A DNA stretch of 64,000 nucleotides, from NCBI RefSeq assembly GCF_001425385.1, contig NZ_LMQO01000002.1, positions 248,001-312,000 of the forward strand, written 5' to 3'. The DNA is from Sphingomonas sp. Leaf407. Its GTDB lineage: Bacteria > Pseudomonadota > Alphaproteobacteria > Sphingomonadales > Sphingomonadaceae. The position numbers and the translations under genes are program-made. This document shows, one piece after another, positions 34,801-42,355 of this stretch (position 1 is its first letter; each line of letters opens with the position of its first letter). The notes beneath the pieces are model-generated. The model was not told the origin of the DNA and did not search any database. It was given only the letters and a program-made list of their open reading frames with translations.

Positions 34801-34923
34801 GCGCGCCTGGACGATGCCGTGGCCGTCGCCCTCGATCCGCCACGACAGGCGTGGAGCGACGACGTGCAGGCCGATCGGATCGACGATAGCTTCGGCACGA
34901 AGGTCGACGACGCTCAAGCGCAT
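31810..34923 (-). CDS. GH78 alpha-L-rhamnosidase (apparently cytoplasmic)
   Basis: A 1037-residue bacterial alpha-L-rhamnosidase of family GH78. The N-terminal modules contain ARYRIRAEADGAVVWDSG and a carbohydrate-binding region. The alpha6/alpha6 barrel has DCPQRDERMGWMGDIQVF, in which the acidic residues correspond to the active site, then LDLGDWLSVD and SVWERWNGDTG. A C-terminal beta-sandwich ends it. The protein begins MRLSVVDLRAEAI with no signal peptide, so it probably hydrolyses imported rhamnosides. ATG 34923 has GGAG seven bases before it. It follows the TIM-barrel isomerase gene by 28 bases in a leftward unit controlled from operator copy 7. Confidence 0.92.
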   Translation of the reverse strand: MRLSVVDLRAEAIVDPIGLHVVAPRLSWRIEGDGHGIVQARYRIRAEADGAVVWDSGDIASDAGFAIAYGGPPLRPRRRVSWSVEIATIDGRTACSPPAWFEAGLFDTWRADWIEAEDEIAAADRAAGMAWVWSDTALDPRPHGFRLDLIVPPDVVHAELWVAGKDHLRGVWVDGVAAALDQPWGYDSPLPFWGSLAPVVAMLRPGRASICVAVDADVTGFFPVDGGAFASLIRLHHADGRIERIVSGPDWRVLPDPPAGWRDAAFDAGDWPRAVPSGSNARNDPRPAEPAMLLRHDFVARGGIVAARLYATALGSHIATINGQRVSDAILSPEISVADAHVFYESVDVTALIVPGDNAIGLTVGDGWYASPFGWRIERYAFGPAPRRVRAELHIDYADGTTQRILTGPGWRIAPSPIVRSEIYDGETVDARRTITGWDHAGFDDSGWATAAIGTAPDAALLPLVSPPLRAVEERRAVSVAEPVPGRFVFDFGQNFSGWVRIAAKGAAGTTITARFAELLGDDGTVDMANLRLARATDRFILAGTGARERFEPSFTYHGFRYVEVEGYPGVPAVEDVVGIVVHSDCRITGAMRFADAPLLQTIWHNALWSQRSNFFAVPTDCPQRDERMGWMGDIQVFLDAAAFNMEVAPFLRRFLIDVRAAQRADGGYPIVVPQPQSYPHVVTAGWSEAGVILPYQLWQRYGDTAVIDENWTAMTRWMAHVAAANPDGVWRHDRGLDLGDWLSVDAVKPDDETTPRGLCATAYWAWTADLMAAMADATGRHAEAADYRALRRRVGAAFAAEYGGQGGRVGNGSQTGQVLALHMGLVPPERRAAAARVLADDIRARGMTLSTGFLGTPYLLDVLADAGLLAEVEALLLQTGYPGWGYMAAQGATSVWERWNGDTGDIAMNSYNHYAFGAVVGFFYRRLAGIAPAAPGFRRIAVRPLWLPGIGRVEARYDSCVGRIATRTQGDADGLTALALSVPANATAEVELPMRRMWREGGRALRDHPAIHDLRETDDVVRFGIGSGDWTFAIDD

Positions 34924-34951
34924 GCGGCGGCTCCGGTCGGGAGGATCGTCA

Positions 34952-35932
34952 TCAGTAGGAGCTGAACAATGCCTGCCGCGCCAGATTGAGCGCGGCCACC
35001 GCGTCCTGCCGGTCCTGCGCCGCCTGCATCGCAGCAAAGTCCAGCTTGTCGAGCGCGCGCTCCACCGTCTTCAGGAAGCCGATCGCCGAATTGGCGGCGG
35101 CGACGCTGTCCTCGCGGAACGGGAACTGGTCGAGCTGCCAGACGCCCTCCCACCCGTTCTTGCGCAGCGTGTAGAAGAATTCGAACAGCTCGATCGGGTG
35201 GATCGACCCGGCGATCAGATCGTCGTCCCACCCGCGCAGATTGTCGTTCACGTCCATCCCGAACAGCCGGCCATGGTCGATCGCCAGTTGCGCCGCGTCG
35301 GCCGGGCTCTCGCCGCCGTACAGCGAATGGCCGAAATCGAGCAGGATGCCGACATTGGGCAGGCCCATCCGCTCGATACCCAGCAGGGTGCGCGCGACGC
35401 TGTCGTAGCTCATGTGGACGCGCGGCTCGCGCGGCTTGTATTCGATGACGAATTTCAGGTCGGGGTTCTGTCCCGCCAGTTCGGCCACGCCCTCGACGCT
35501 CATCCGCCACAACTCGCGGTGGTCGACCTGGAACGGATAGTCCCACCCGTCCTGCCCCGGCCACAGCTTCACATAGTCCGCGCCGAAATGGCGGACGACG
35601 CGGGCGGCCTCGTTGCACATCTCGTTGGCGAGGCGGCGGATGCCCGGATCGGGATTGGTGAACGCGCCGCGCGCGAACTGGCGCGTGTAGATTTCGGGGG
35701 TGATGCCGATCACCGACAGTCCGTTGCGCGCCAGCGCTTCGTCGACCTGCGACAGCGACAGGCCGGGATCGGCGAAGGGATAGTTGATGTCGACCACCGA
35801 CAGATCGTCGACCTGCCCGGCCAGATCGATCATGTCGATCAGCGAGCGCGTCTCGCCATAGCCATCGGTGGCGTAGCGATCGACGTAGGTGGCGAAATGC
35901 CAGATGCCGGCGCCATAGCGTTGCTTGCCCAT
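34952..35932 (-). CDS. Sugar isomerase/epimerase, TIM-barrel (candidate D-apiose isomerase)
   Basis: A 326-residue xylose-isomerase-like TIM-barrel protein. It has likely metal ligands in [43 protein letters not shown] and [11 protein letters not shown]. It begins [21 protein letters not shown]. Members interconvert aldoses and ketoses. It sits divergent from split transketolase and FGGY kinase genes, the set known from D-apiose catabolism (apiose to apulose, apulose phosphate, then transketolase), so D-apiose isomerase is the best guess. L-rhamnose isomerase activity is an alternative because the next gene is a rhamnosidase. ATG 35932 follows GAGG by eight bases. Confidence 0.78.
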   Translation of the reverse strand: MGKQRYGAGIWHFATYVDRYATDGYGETRSLIDMIDLAGQVDDLSVVDINYPFADPGLSLSQVDEALARNGLSVIGITPEIYTRQFARGAFTNPDPGIRRLANEMCNEAARVVRHFGADYVKLWPGQDGWDYPFQVDHRELWRMSVEGVAELAGQNPDLKFVIEYKPREPRVHMSYDSVARTLLGIERMGLPNVGILLDFGHSLYGGESPADAAQLAIDHGRLFGMDVNDNLRGWDDDLIAGSIHPIELFEFFYTLRKNGWEGVWQLDQFPFREDSVAAANSAIGFLKTVERALDKLDFAAMQAAQDRQDAVAALNLARQALFSSY

Positions 35933-35993
35933 CGATCGATCCTCTCGCGAATTTTCGCCACGCGACGCGATTGCGTCCCGCCGATAATCACAT

Positions 35994-36009
35994 ATAAGAC
36001 GTCATATGA
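35994..36009. promoter_or_regulatory. FadR-type operator candidate, copy 7 (touches a start codon)
   Basis: ATAAGACGTCATATGA lies between the divergent isomerase and transketolase genes. It overlaps the first possible ATG (36006) of the transketolase A gene, so either the mRNA leader is extremely short or translation begins at ATG 36015 or later. Confidence 0.7.
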
Positions 36010-36869
36010 ATAATATGTCCGCCGCAGGCAATGAGGATTTCGCCGCGCGCGCCGATCGGGTGCGCGCCAGGGCCAACTGGATGCGTCGGCGGCTGCTGGC
36101 GATGATCGTCGGGGCGGGGCAGGGGCATCCCGGCGGCGACCTGTCGGCGACCGACATTCTCGCCGCGCTGTATTTCGACATATTGCGGATCGACCCCGCC
36201 CGTCCCGACGATCCGAACCGCGACCGGTTCGTGATGAGCAAGGGGCATTGCACTGGCGCGCTTTATTCGGCGCTGGCGGCGCGGGGCTTCTTCCCGGAAA
36301 GCGAACTCGACACCTATCTCCAGCCGGAATCGCGGCTGAACGGGCATCCCAACCGGGTGTATCTGCCCGGCGTCGAAACCAACACCGGGCCGCTCGGCCA
36401 CGGCTTTCCGGTCGCGGTGGGCATCGCCATCGCCGGACAGATCGATCGCGCTGATTACCGCGTCTTCGCGCTCACCGGCGATGGCGAATTGCAGGAAGGC
36501 AGCATGTGGGAGGCGGCGATGCTGGCCGGGCACCGGGGGCTGGGCAAGCTGACCGTGGTGGTCGATCGCAATCGCCTGCAACAAGGCGCGCGGACCGAGG
36601 ATACCAACGCGCTCGAACCGTTGGCCGACAAATGGCGCGCGTTCGGCTGGGAGGTCGTCGGCGTCGACGGGCATGACGCGGGCGCGCTGCTGGCGGCGTT
36701 CGACGCGGCGGCGCGCCCACGCGACCGGCCGCGGTGCATCATCGCCGATACCGCCAAGGGACATGGCGTCAGTTTCATGCGCGATCAGGCCGGCTGGCAT
36801 CACGGCGTGCCGAATGCCGCGCAATATGCCCAGGCGATCCGCGAACTGGAAGCGGAGATGGCGTCGTGA
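36006..36869 (+). CDS. Split transketolase, N-terminal (thiamine diphosphate) subunit
   Basis: A 287-residue transketolase N-terminal half. It has GAGQGHPGGDLSATDILAALYF, FVMSKGHCTGALYSAL, GPLGHGFPVAVGIA and the thiamine diphosphate/metal motif TGDGELQEGSMWEA...DRNRLQ. It joins the following protein to make one active transketolase. Split enzymes of this kind in apiose loci cleave apulose 4-phosphate; that substrate is inferred here. No Shine-Dalgarno sequence precedes ATG 36006 or ATG 36015, and operator copy 7 overlaps the first. The stop overlaps the next gene as GTGA. Confidence 0.88.
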   Translation: MNNMSAAGNEDFAARADRVRARANWMRRRLLAMIVGAGQGHPGGDLSATDILAALYFDILRIDPARPDDPNRDRFVMSKGHCTGALYSALAARGFFPESELDTYLQPESRLNGHPNRVYLPGVETNTGPLGHGFPVAVGIAIAGQIDRADYRVFALTGDGELQEGSMWEAAMLAGHRGLGKLTVVVDRNRLQQGARTEDTNALEPLADKWRAFGWEVVGVDGHDAGALLAAFDAAARPRDRPRCIIADTAKGHGVSFMRDQAGWHHGVPNAAQYAQAIRELEAEMAS

Positions 36870-37828
36870 GCGCCGCCGCGTCCGCGCCCCAAGGTATGTT
36901 CGACTGCCGCGACGCCTATGTCGCTGCGCTGGAGGACATGGCGACTACCGACGATCGCATCGTTGCGGTCGTCAACGACTCGGTCGGATCGTCGAAGCTC
37001 GGCAAATTCCGCGACCGTTTCCCCGACCGGCTCGTCAACGTCGGCATCGCCGAACAGAATATGGTCAGCGTCGGCGCGGGGCTGGCCAATGGCGGCAAGG
37101 TGCCGTTCGTCAGCGGGGCGGGATGTTTCCTGACCGCGCGGGCGATGGAGCAGATCAAGGTCGACTGCGGCTACAGCCAGGCCAACGTCAAGCTGTGCGG
37201 CATCTCCAGCGGCGTCGCCTATGGCGAACTGGGCGCGACGCATCACAGTATCGAGGACGTGGCGTGGCTGCGCGCGATCGACAAGCTGACGGTGATCGTC
37301 CCCGCCGATCCGTGGCAGACCGATGCCGCGATCCGCGCCGCCGCCGCGCACGACGGCCCGGTCTATATCCGGATCAGCCGGATGCCGGTGCCCGCGCTCG
37401 AGCGCGACGACACCCCCTTCGCGATCGGCCGGGCCGAGACGCTGCGCGACGGGGGCGACGTGGCGATCGTCGCCAGCGGGACGCTGGTCCACCGCGCGCT
37501 CGCCGCCGCCGCGACGCTGGCGGGCGAGGGGATCGCGGCGCGCGTCGTCAACATGGCCACCGTCTCGCCGATCGATGCCGCCGCGCTGGCCGCAGCGGCG
37601 ACGACCGGCGCGATCGTGACCGCCGAGGAAGGGCTGGCGCACGGCGGGCTGGGCGGGGCGGTCGCCGAATGGTGCGCGCGCCATGCCCCGGTGCCGATGC
37701 GAATGCTGGGCTTTCCCGGCTTCCTGCCGACCGGATCGGCCGACTGGCTGATGGAACGCTTCGGTCTGACCGCCAGCGGGATCGCCGCGGCGGTGCGCGA
37801 CGTGCTCGGGCAGCGGGCGGCGCGATGA
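36866..37828 (+). CDS. Split transketolase, C-terminal subunit
   Basis: A 320-residue protein with the pyrimidine-binding and C-terminal transketolase domains. It has VNVGIAEQNMVSVGAGLA (glutamate that activates thiamine diphosphate), FVSGAGCFLTARAMEQIK, LGATHHSIEDVAWLRA, and VTAEEGLAHGGLGGAVAE. Start GTG 36866 overlaps the previous stop and has GGAG eight bases upstream, so the two halves are made together. The end overlaps the kinase start as ATGA. A whole housekeeping transketolase would be a single chain of about 660 residues, so this pair is a pathway-specific version. Confidence 0.88.
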   Translation: MSAAASAPQGMFDCRDAYVAALEDMATTDDRIVAVVNDSVGSSKLGKFRDRFPDRLVNVGIAEQNMVSVGAGLANGGKVPFVSGAGCFLTARAMEQIKVDCGYSQANVKLCGISSGVAYGELGATHHSIEDVAWLRAIDKLTVIVPADPWQTDAAIRAAAAHDGPVYIRISRMPVPALERDDTPFAIGRAETLRDGGDVAIVASGTLVHRALAAAATLAGEGIAARVVNMATVSPIDAAALAAAATTGAIVTAEEGLAHGGLGGAVAEWCARHAPVPMRMLGFPGFLPTGSADWLMERFGLTASGIAAAVRDVLGQRAAR

Positions 37829-39291
37829 GCCGCCCGGTCATCCTCGCGATCGATCAGGGGACGACTAATACCAAGGCGCTGCTGGTCGCCACCGACGGCA
37901 CGGTGGTGCGGTCGCGGTCGCGGGCGATGCGCGTTACCTATCCCCGGCCGGGCTGGGCCGAACAATCGGCGTCCGACATCTGGGAAGCGGTCGCCGCGCT
38001 GATCGGCGAGCTGGTCGCCTCCGCGCCCGACGTGCGGGTCGCGGCGGTCGCCATCGCCAACCAGCGCGAAACGGTGGTGCTCTGGGACGCGGCTACCGGA
38101 CAGGCGCTGAGCCCGGCGGTGTTGTGGCAATGCCAGCGATCGGCCGGGCGGCTGGCCGAACTTCGCGCGCAGGGCCACGAACCGCTGGTGCTGGCGCGCA
38201 CCGGGCTCAGCCTCGACCCGTTGTTCCCCGCCGCCAAGATCGCCGGGCTGCTCGACGCCATGCCCGGCGCGCGCGACCGCGCGGCGCGCGGCGAACTGCG
38301 CTGCGGCACGATCGATAGCTGGCTGTTGTGGAATCTGACCGACGGCGCGGTCCATGCGACCGACCACAGCAATGCGTCGCGCACCCAGTTGTTCGATCTC
38401 GACCGGCTGTGCTGGGACGAGGACCTTGCGGCGATCTTCGACGTGCCGCTCGCCATGCTGCCGCAGGTGCTGTCGTCGGATGCCGCGTTCGGCACCGTCG
38501 CGCCGGGCATCACCGCGCTGCCACCGGGAACCCCGATCCGTGCGATGATCGGCGACAGCCATGCCGCGCTGTTCGCGCACGGGATCGAAACCCCGGGCGG
38601 CGGGGTGAAGGCCACGATCGGCACTGGCAGTTCGCTGATGACGCCGACCGACGGCCGGGTGCGCTCGGCGCACGGCCTGTCCGGCACGATCGCGTGGAGC
38701 CGGGGCGGGGTCGTCCGCCATGCGCTCGAAGGCAATATCTCGGTGTCGGGACAGGCGGCGGCGTTCGCTACGACATTGCTCGGGCTGGTCGACGAAGCCG
38801 CACTGACAGCCTTGGCGGCGAGCGTGCCCGATGCCGGCGGGGTGACGTTCGTGCCCGCGCTCGCCGGGCTGGGCGCGCCGCACTGGCGGCCGCAGGCGCG
38901 CGGGCTGATCGGCGGCATGACGCTGGCGACCCGCCCGGCGCATGTCGCCCGCGCGACGCTCGACGCGATCGCCTTGCAGATCGCCGACGTGCTGGCGGCG
39001 ATGGAGGCCGATCTCGGCCGGCCGTGTGCGACCGTGTCGGTCGATGGCGGCGCGGCGAAGAACCCGTTGCTGGCGCAGATCCTGGCCGACCTGACCGGCC
39101 GGTCGATCGTCCGCCCGCATGCCGCCGAGGCCAGCGCGCTGGGCGCGGCGCGGATGGCGGCCGGGGCGATGGGACTGGACGGCACCGACCTGCGGCTGGT
39201 GCCCGAACAGGTGTTCGCACCCGCGATCGACGCGGCGGCACGGGCGGCGATGCGGGCCGGCTGGGCCGGCGCGATCGAACGCGCCGGGTGA
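37825..39291 (+). CDS. FGGY-family carbohydrate kinase (candidate D-apulose kinase)
   Basis: A 488-residue FGGY kinase. It has the phosphate-1 loop LAIDQGTTNTKALLV, WAEQSASDIWEAV, ANQRETVVLWD, the general-base aspartate region MIGDSHAALFAHG, GTGSSLMT, and the adenosine-site GGAAKNPLLAQILADLTGR. The fold is glycerol-kinase-like, but the partners (isomerase, split transketolase, apiosidase-like enzyme) suggest apulose as substrate, giving the 4-phosphate used by the transketolase. ATG 37825 overlaps the transketolase stop as ATGA. A long open frame begins far upstream but is only the other reading of the preceding genes. Confidence 0.87.
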   Translation: MSRPVILAIDQGTTNTKALLVATDGTVVRSRSRAMRVTYPRPGWAEQSASDIWEAVAALIGELVASAPDVRVAAVAIANQRETVVLWDAATGQALSPAVLWQCQRSAGRLAELRAQGHEPLVLARTGLSLDPLFPAAKIAGLLDAMPGARDRAARGELRCGTIDSWLLWNLTDGAVHATDHSNASRTQLFDLDRLCWDEDLAAIFDVPLAMLPQVLSSDAAFGTVAPGITALPPGTPIRAMIGDSHAALFAHGIETPGGGVKATIGTGSSLMTPTDGRVRSAHGLSGTIAWSRGGVVRHALEGNISVSGQAAAFATTLLGLVDEAALTALAASVPDAGGVTFVPALAGLGAPHWRPQARGLIGGMTLATRPAHVARATLDAIALQIADVLAAMEADLGRPCATVSVDGGAAKNPLLAQILADLTGRSIVRPHAAEASALGAARMAAGAMGLDGTDLRLVPEQVFAPAIDAAARAAMRAGWAGAIERAG

Positions 39292-39297
39292 TCTTGG

Positions 39298-39327
39298 TGC
39301 CGGACCGGGCATCCGCCCTGTCCGGCA
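39298..39327. terminator. Hairpin between convergent kinase and permease genes
   Basis: TGCCGGAC (39298-39305) pairs with GTCCGGCA (39320-39327) around a 14-base loop, just after the kinase stop and before the permease stop. No T-run is present. Confidence 0.55.
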
Positions 39328-39334
39328 GGCCGCC

Positions 39335-40639
39335 CTACGCCGTCCGCCCCTCGATCGGGGCGACATCCATGTCCGCTTCGAGTTCGTCCAATGATTTGCC
39401 CTCGTTGCGCGGTGCGCCGAGGTAGCCGATTAGCCCGCTCAGGACCAGGAACCCGGTCAGGATCCATGCCAGCGTCTGGAACCCGGTCGCGGTCAGCAGC
39501 GGCACGAAGAAGCTGAAGATGCCCAGCACGATCCGTACGATCCCGAACATCAGCCCCTGCGCCGTCGATCGCAGCAGTGTGGGGAACATCTCCGCGCTCC
39601 ACAACTGGAAGAAGGATTGCGCGCCGAACCCCTGGCCGATGCTCATCAGCATCACATGGACCAGCGCCATCGACAGCGTCAGCGGAAAGATCGCCAGCAA
39701 CGACATGCCGATCACCTGGACGATGGCCGATACCAGAAACAGCGTGCGCTGGTTGACCCGGTCGGCCAGCCGCATGAAGATCAGCCAGATCGACAACATG
39801 CCAAGCAGGAAGCTGAACGACTGCACTGCCACCGCCATCGCCTGGCTCTGGTTGCCGACGGTGCGCAGGATGTAGGGAAAGAAGAAACCGTTGGTGCCCG
39901 CCCACAGGTTCCACATGCCGTACATGCCGGTCAGGAACGCCATCGGCGCGATCCACTGCATTTTCATCAGATCGCGTAAGCGGGCGGGCTGCGCCGCCGC
40001 GCCGGCCGCCGGTGCCTTGTCCGCCTGCGCATCCAGCCAGCGTTGCGATTCCTTCATCCGCGATCGCAGGAAGGTCAGCGCGACCGCGAGGATGGCGAGA
40101 TGCGCGAACACGATCCGCGCGCCGAGCAGCCCGAGCGGTTCGAGCGCGAGGAACATCAGCAGCACGACGACCGGCCCCAGATACCACAGCACCTGCGCCA
40201 CGCCGCTGTGCTTGCCGCGCGCCCCCTTGGGTGCGGTTTCGGCGATCAGCGACCACGACGCCGGAATGTCCGCGCCCACCGCTAGCCCGACCAGAAAAAA
40301 GCCGATCAGTACCATCCACGCATTCATCGCGAAGATCAGCCACAACATGCCGAAGGCGTAGAACAGCATGTCATATTGGTAGATCGTCTTGCGCCCGAAC
40401 AGGTCGCACAGCCGCCCGCCGACGAACGCGCCGATCCCGGCGGAAATCGCGTTCGGCCCGAACGCGCCGATCAGCCCGACGAAACCGGGGCTGAGGTCAT
40501 AGGCCTGCATCCACAGCGCGAGCGCGGCCGACCCGGCGACGATCGATCCGGCATCGATATAGTTGGCCAGCCCGGCGAGAATCGTGTTCTTCCAGTCGTT
40601 TCGGTCGGAACCGATCCCCTCCGCGATTGCGCCTTCCAT
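39335..40639 (-). CDS. MFS sugar:cation symporter
   Basis: A 434-residue major facilitator superfamily permease with about 12 membrane spans. It carries the sugar-porter-type loop GGRLCDLFGRKTIYQYDM and, in the second half, LADRVNQRTLF. The early ALWMQAYDLSPGFVGLIGAFGP and ETAPKGARGKHSG motifs recall inositol/sugar symporters. ATG 40639 is chosen because GGAGGGAG precedes it; the frame is open nine codons earlier. It is divergent from the GH140-like gene and shares operator copy 8, so it probably imports the monosaccharide that enzyme releases (apiose, inferred). Confidence 0.83.
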   Translation of the reverse strand: MEGAIAEGIGSDRNDWKNTILAGLANYIDAGSIVAGSAALALWMQAYDLSPGFVGLIGAFGPNAISAGIGAFVGGRLCDLFGRKTIYQYDMLFYAFGMLWLIFAMNAWMVLIGFFLVGLAVGADIPASWSLIAETAPKGARGKHSGVAQVLWYLGPVVVLLMFLALEPLGLLGARIVFAHLAILAVALTFLRSRMKESQRWLDAQADKAPAAGAAAQPARLRDLMKMQWIAPMAFLTGMYGMWNLWAGTNGFFFPYILRTVGNQSQAMAVAVQSFSFLLGMLSIWLIFMRLADRVNQRTLFLVSAIVQVIGMSLLAIFPLTLSMALVHVMLMSIGQGFGAQSFFQLWSAEMFPTLLRSTAQGLMFGIVRIVLGIFSFFVPLLTATGFQTLAWILTGFLVLSGLIGYLGAPRNEGKSLDELEADMDVAPIEGRTA

Positions 40640-40661
40640 TCCCGCTCCCTCCGGTTCTATA

Positions 40662-40681
40662 ATCATATGACGACATATGAT
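40662..40681. promoter_or_regulatory. FadR-type operator candidate, copy 8 (perfect dyad)
   Basis: ATCATATG-ACGA-CATATGAT is a perfect 8+8 dyad in the gap between the divergent permease (start 40639) and GH140-like gene (start 40711). The 16-base core aligned with the other copies is 40665-40680. It is the most symmetrical copy and hints at the true dimeric operator. Confidence 0.72.
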
Positions 40682-40710
40682 ATTATGGGCTGCGGTGCAA
40701 TTGGAGAGCG

Positions 40711-42291
40711 ATGGTGACGGTTTCGCGAAGGACCATATTGGGCGGCGGCGCGGCAGCGGCGGCCGCCGCGCTGACCCCCGCCGCAGCGGCGAGCGCCACC
40801 GCGCGGGTCGAGCGCTGGGGCCTGCATGAGATCGTGCTGGATGGCCCGGCGGGCGGCAATCCGTTCGACGACGTGACGCTGGCGGCGATCTTCACGCTGG
40901 GCACGACGCGCATTGTCGTGCCCGGCTTCTACGACGGCGACGGCACCTACCGCATCCGTTTCAGCCCGCCGTCGCTCGGGCGATGGACATGGACGACGGC
41001 GAGCAACGTCGCCGCGCTCGACGGGCGAAGCGGCGCGGTGGACAGCGTGCCGCCGTCGCCTGGCAACCATGGCCCGGTGCGGATGACGCGCGACGGTTAT
41101 CATTTCGTCCATGCCGACGGTACGCCCTACCGCCCGGTGGGGACGACCGCCTATTCATGGGCGCTGCAATCCGACGCGCAATGCGCGCGCACGCTGGCGA
41201 CGCTGAAGGTCGGACCGTTCAACAAGATCCGCATGTGCGTATTCCCCAATGTCGCATCGGTCGCGACCGACCCGTTCGTGCGGACCGGCGGTGCCCCGCG
41301 CGACTGGGACCCCGCCCGGTTCGATCCCGCCTATTTCCGCCGGTTCGAGGATCGCCTCCGCCGGCTGGGCGAGCTGGGGATCGAGGCCGACGTCATCCTG
41401 TTCCACCCCTATGATAAGCGGCGCGGCTATTCGGCGATGCGGCGGTCGGACGACGAACGCTATGTCCGCTACGTCGCGGCGCGGTTCGGGGCGTTTCGCC
41501 ACGTCTGGTGGGCGATGGCCAATGAATATGACATCGTCGAGGACAAGACGGTCGCCGACTGGGATCATCTGTTCGCGGTGCTGGTCGCCGCCGATCCGCA
41601 CGACCGGCTGCGCTCGATCCATCAACTCAACGTCTATTACGATCACCGCAAGCCGTGGATCACCCATGCCAGCATCCAGCACGGCGCGGCGGTGCTCGAC
41701 GACGGGCGCGTCCATCCGCACCGCAATTTCGCGCAGAAGGCGGTGATCTTCGACGAGGTGATCTACGAGGGCAATTCCGACAAGCGCTGGGCGCGGCTGA
41801 CCGGCGAGCAACTGGTCGAGCGGTTCTGGTGGGGCACGCTCGGCGGCGCCTATGTCGGGCATGGCGAGGTGTTCACCGACACCGGCAATCCCGACCAGTC
41901 GTGGCTGGGGCAGGGGGGCAGCCTGCGCGGGACGAGTCCGCCCCGGCTGGCGTTCCTGAACCGCATTCTCGCGAGCGTTCCGTCGCCGGGGATCGATCCG
42001 ATCCAGCAATTCTGGGACTATCATCTCGGCGGGCGGGACTTCACCTGGTATCTCAAATATTTCGGCAGCAGCCGGCCGACCCGCTGGGACGTCGCGCTGC
42101 CCACCCGCGCGGCCGATCCGCACCCCAACTACCGCATCGACATCCTCGACACCTGGAACATGACGATCACCCCGGTGGACGGCGTGTTCCGCATGGTCCA
42201 GCGCGACGAATACGACGTCCACGACCCCGCCCGGCCGAGCATCGCCCTGCCCGGCAAACCTTACATCGCGCTGCGGATAACGAAGGTGTGA
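40711..42291 (+). CDS. GH140-like/apiosidase-like exported glycosidase (DUF5060-DUF4038-DUF5605)
   Basis: A 526-residue Tat-exported enzyme (SRRTILGGGAAAAAAALTPAAAA). The N-terminal DUF5060 sandwich has ERWGLHEIVLDGPAGGNPFDD. The central TIM-barrel region of the DUF4038/apiosidase-like type has YHFVHADGTPYRPVGTTAYSW, VWWAMANEYDI (asparagine-glutamate pair) and VIFDEVIYEGNSD. A DUF5605-like tail closes it. Family GH140 includes the apiosidase that removes side chains from rhamnogalacturonan II, which fits the adjacent apiose-type genes. The activity is inferred; other DUF4038 proteins act on different sugars. ATG 40711 has GGAG four bases upstream; GTG 40714 is also possible. Confidence 0.82.
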   Translation: MVTVSRRTILGGGAAAAAAALTPAAAASATARVERWGLHEIVLDGPAGGNPFDDVTLAAIFTLGTTRIVVPGFYDGDGTYRIRFSPPSLGRWTWTTASNVAALDGRSGAVDSVPPSPGNHGPVRMTRDGYHFVHADGTPYRPVGTTAYSWALQSDAQCARTLATLKVGPFNKIRMCVFPNVASVATDPFVRTGGAPRDWDPARFDPAYFRRFEDRLRRLGELGIEADVILFHPYDKRRGYSAMRRSDDERYVRYVAARFGAFRHVWWAMANEYDIVEDKTVADWDHLFAVLVAADPHDRLRSIHQLNVYYDHRKPWITHASIQHGAAVLDDGRVHPHRNFAQKAVIFDEVIYEGNSDKRWARLTGEQLVERFWWGTLGGAYVGHGEVFTDTGNPDQSWLGQGGSLRGTSPPRLAFLNRILASVPSPGIDPIQQFWDYHLGGRDFTWYLKYFGSSRPTRWDVALPTRAADPHPNYRIDILDTWNMTITPVDGVFRMVQRDEYDVHDPARPSIALPGKPYIALRITKV

Positions 42292-42355
42292 CGGTCGCGG
42301 GGTAGTCCGCCAAAGCTCGATCGACAACCCTGTTCGCAGGTGCAATACATCGGCC

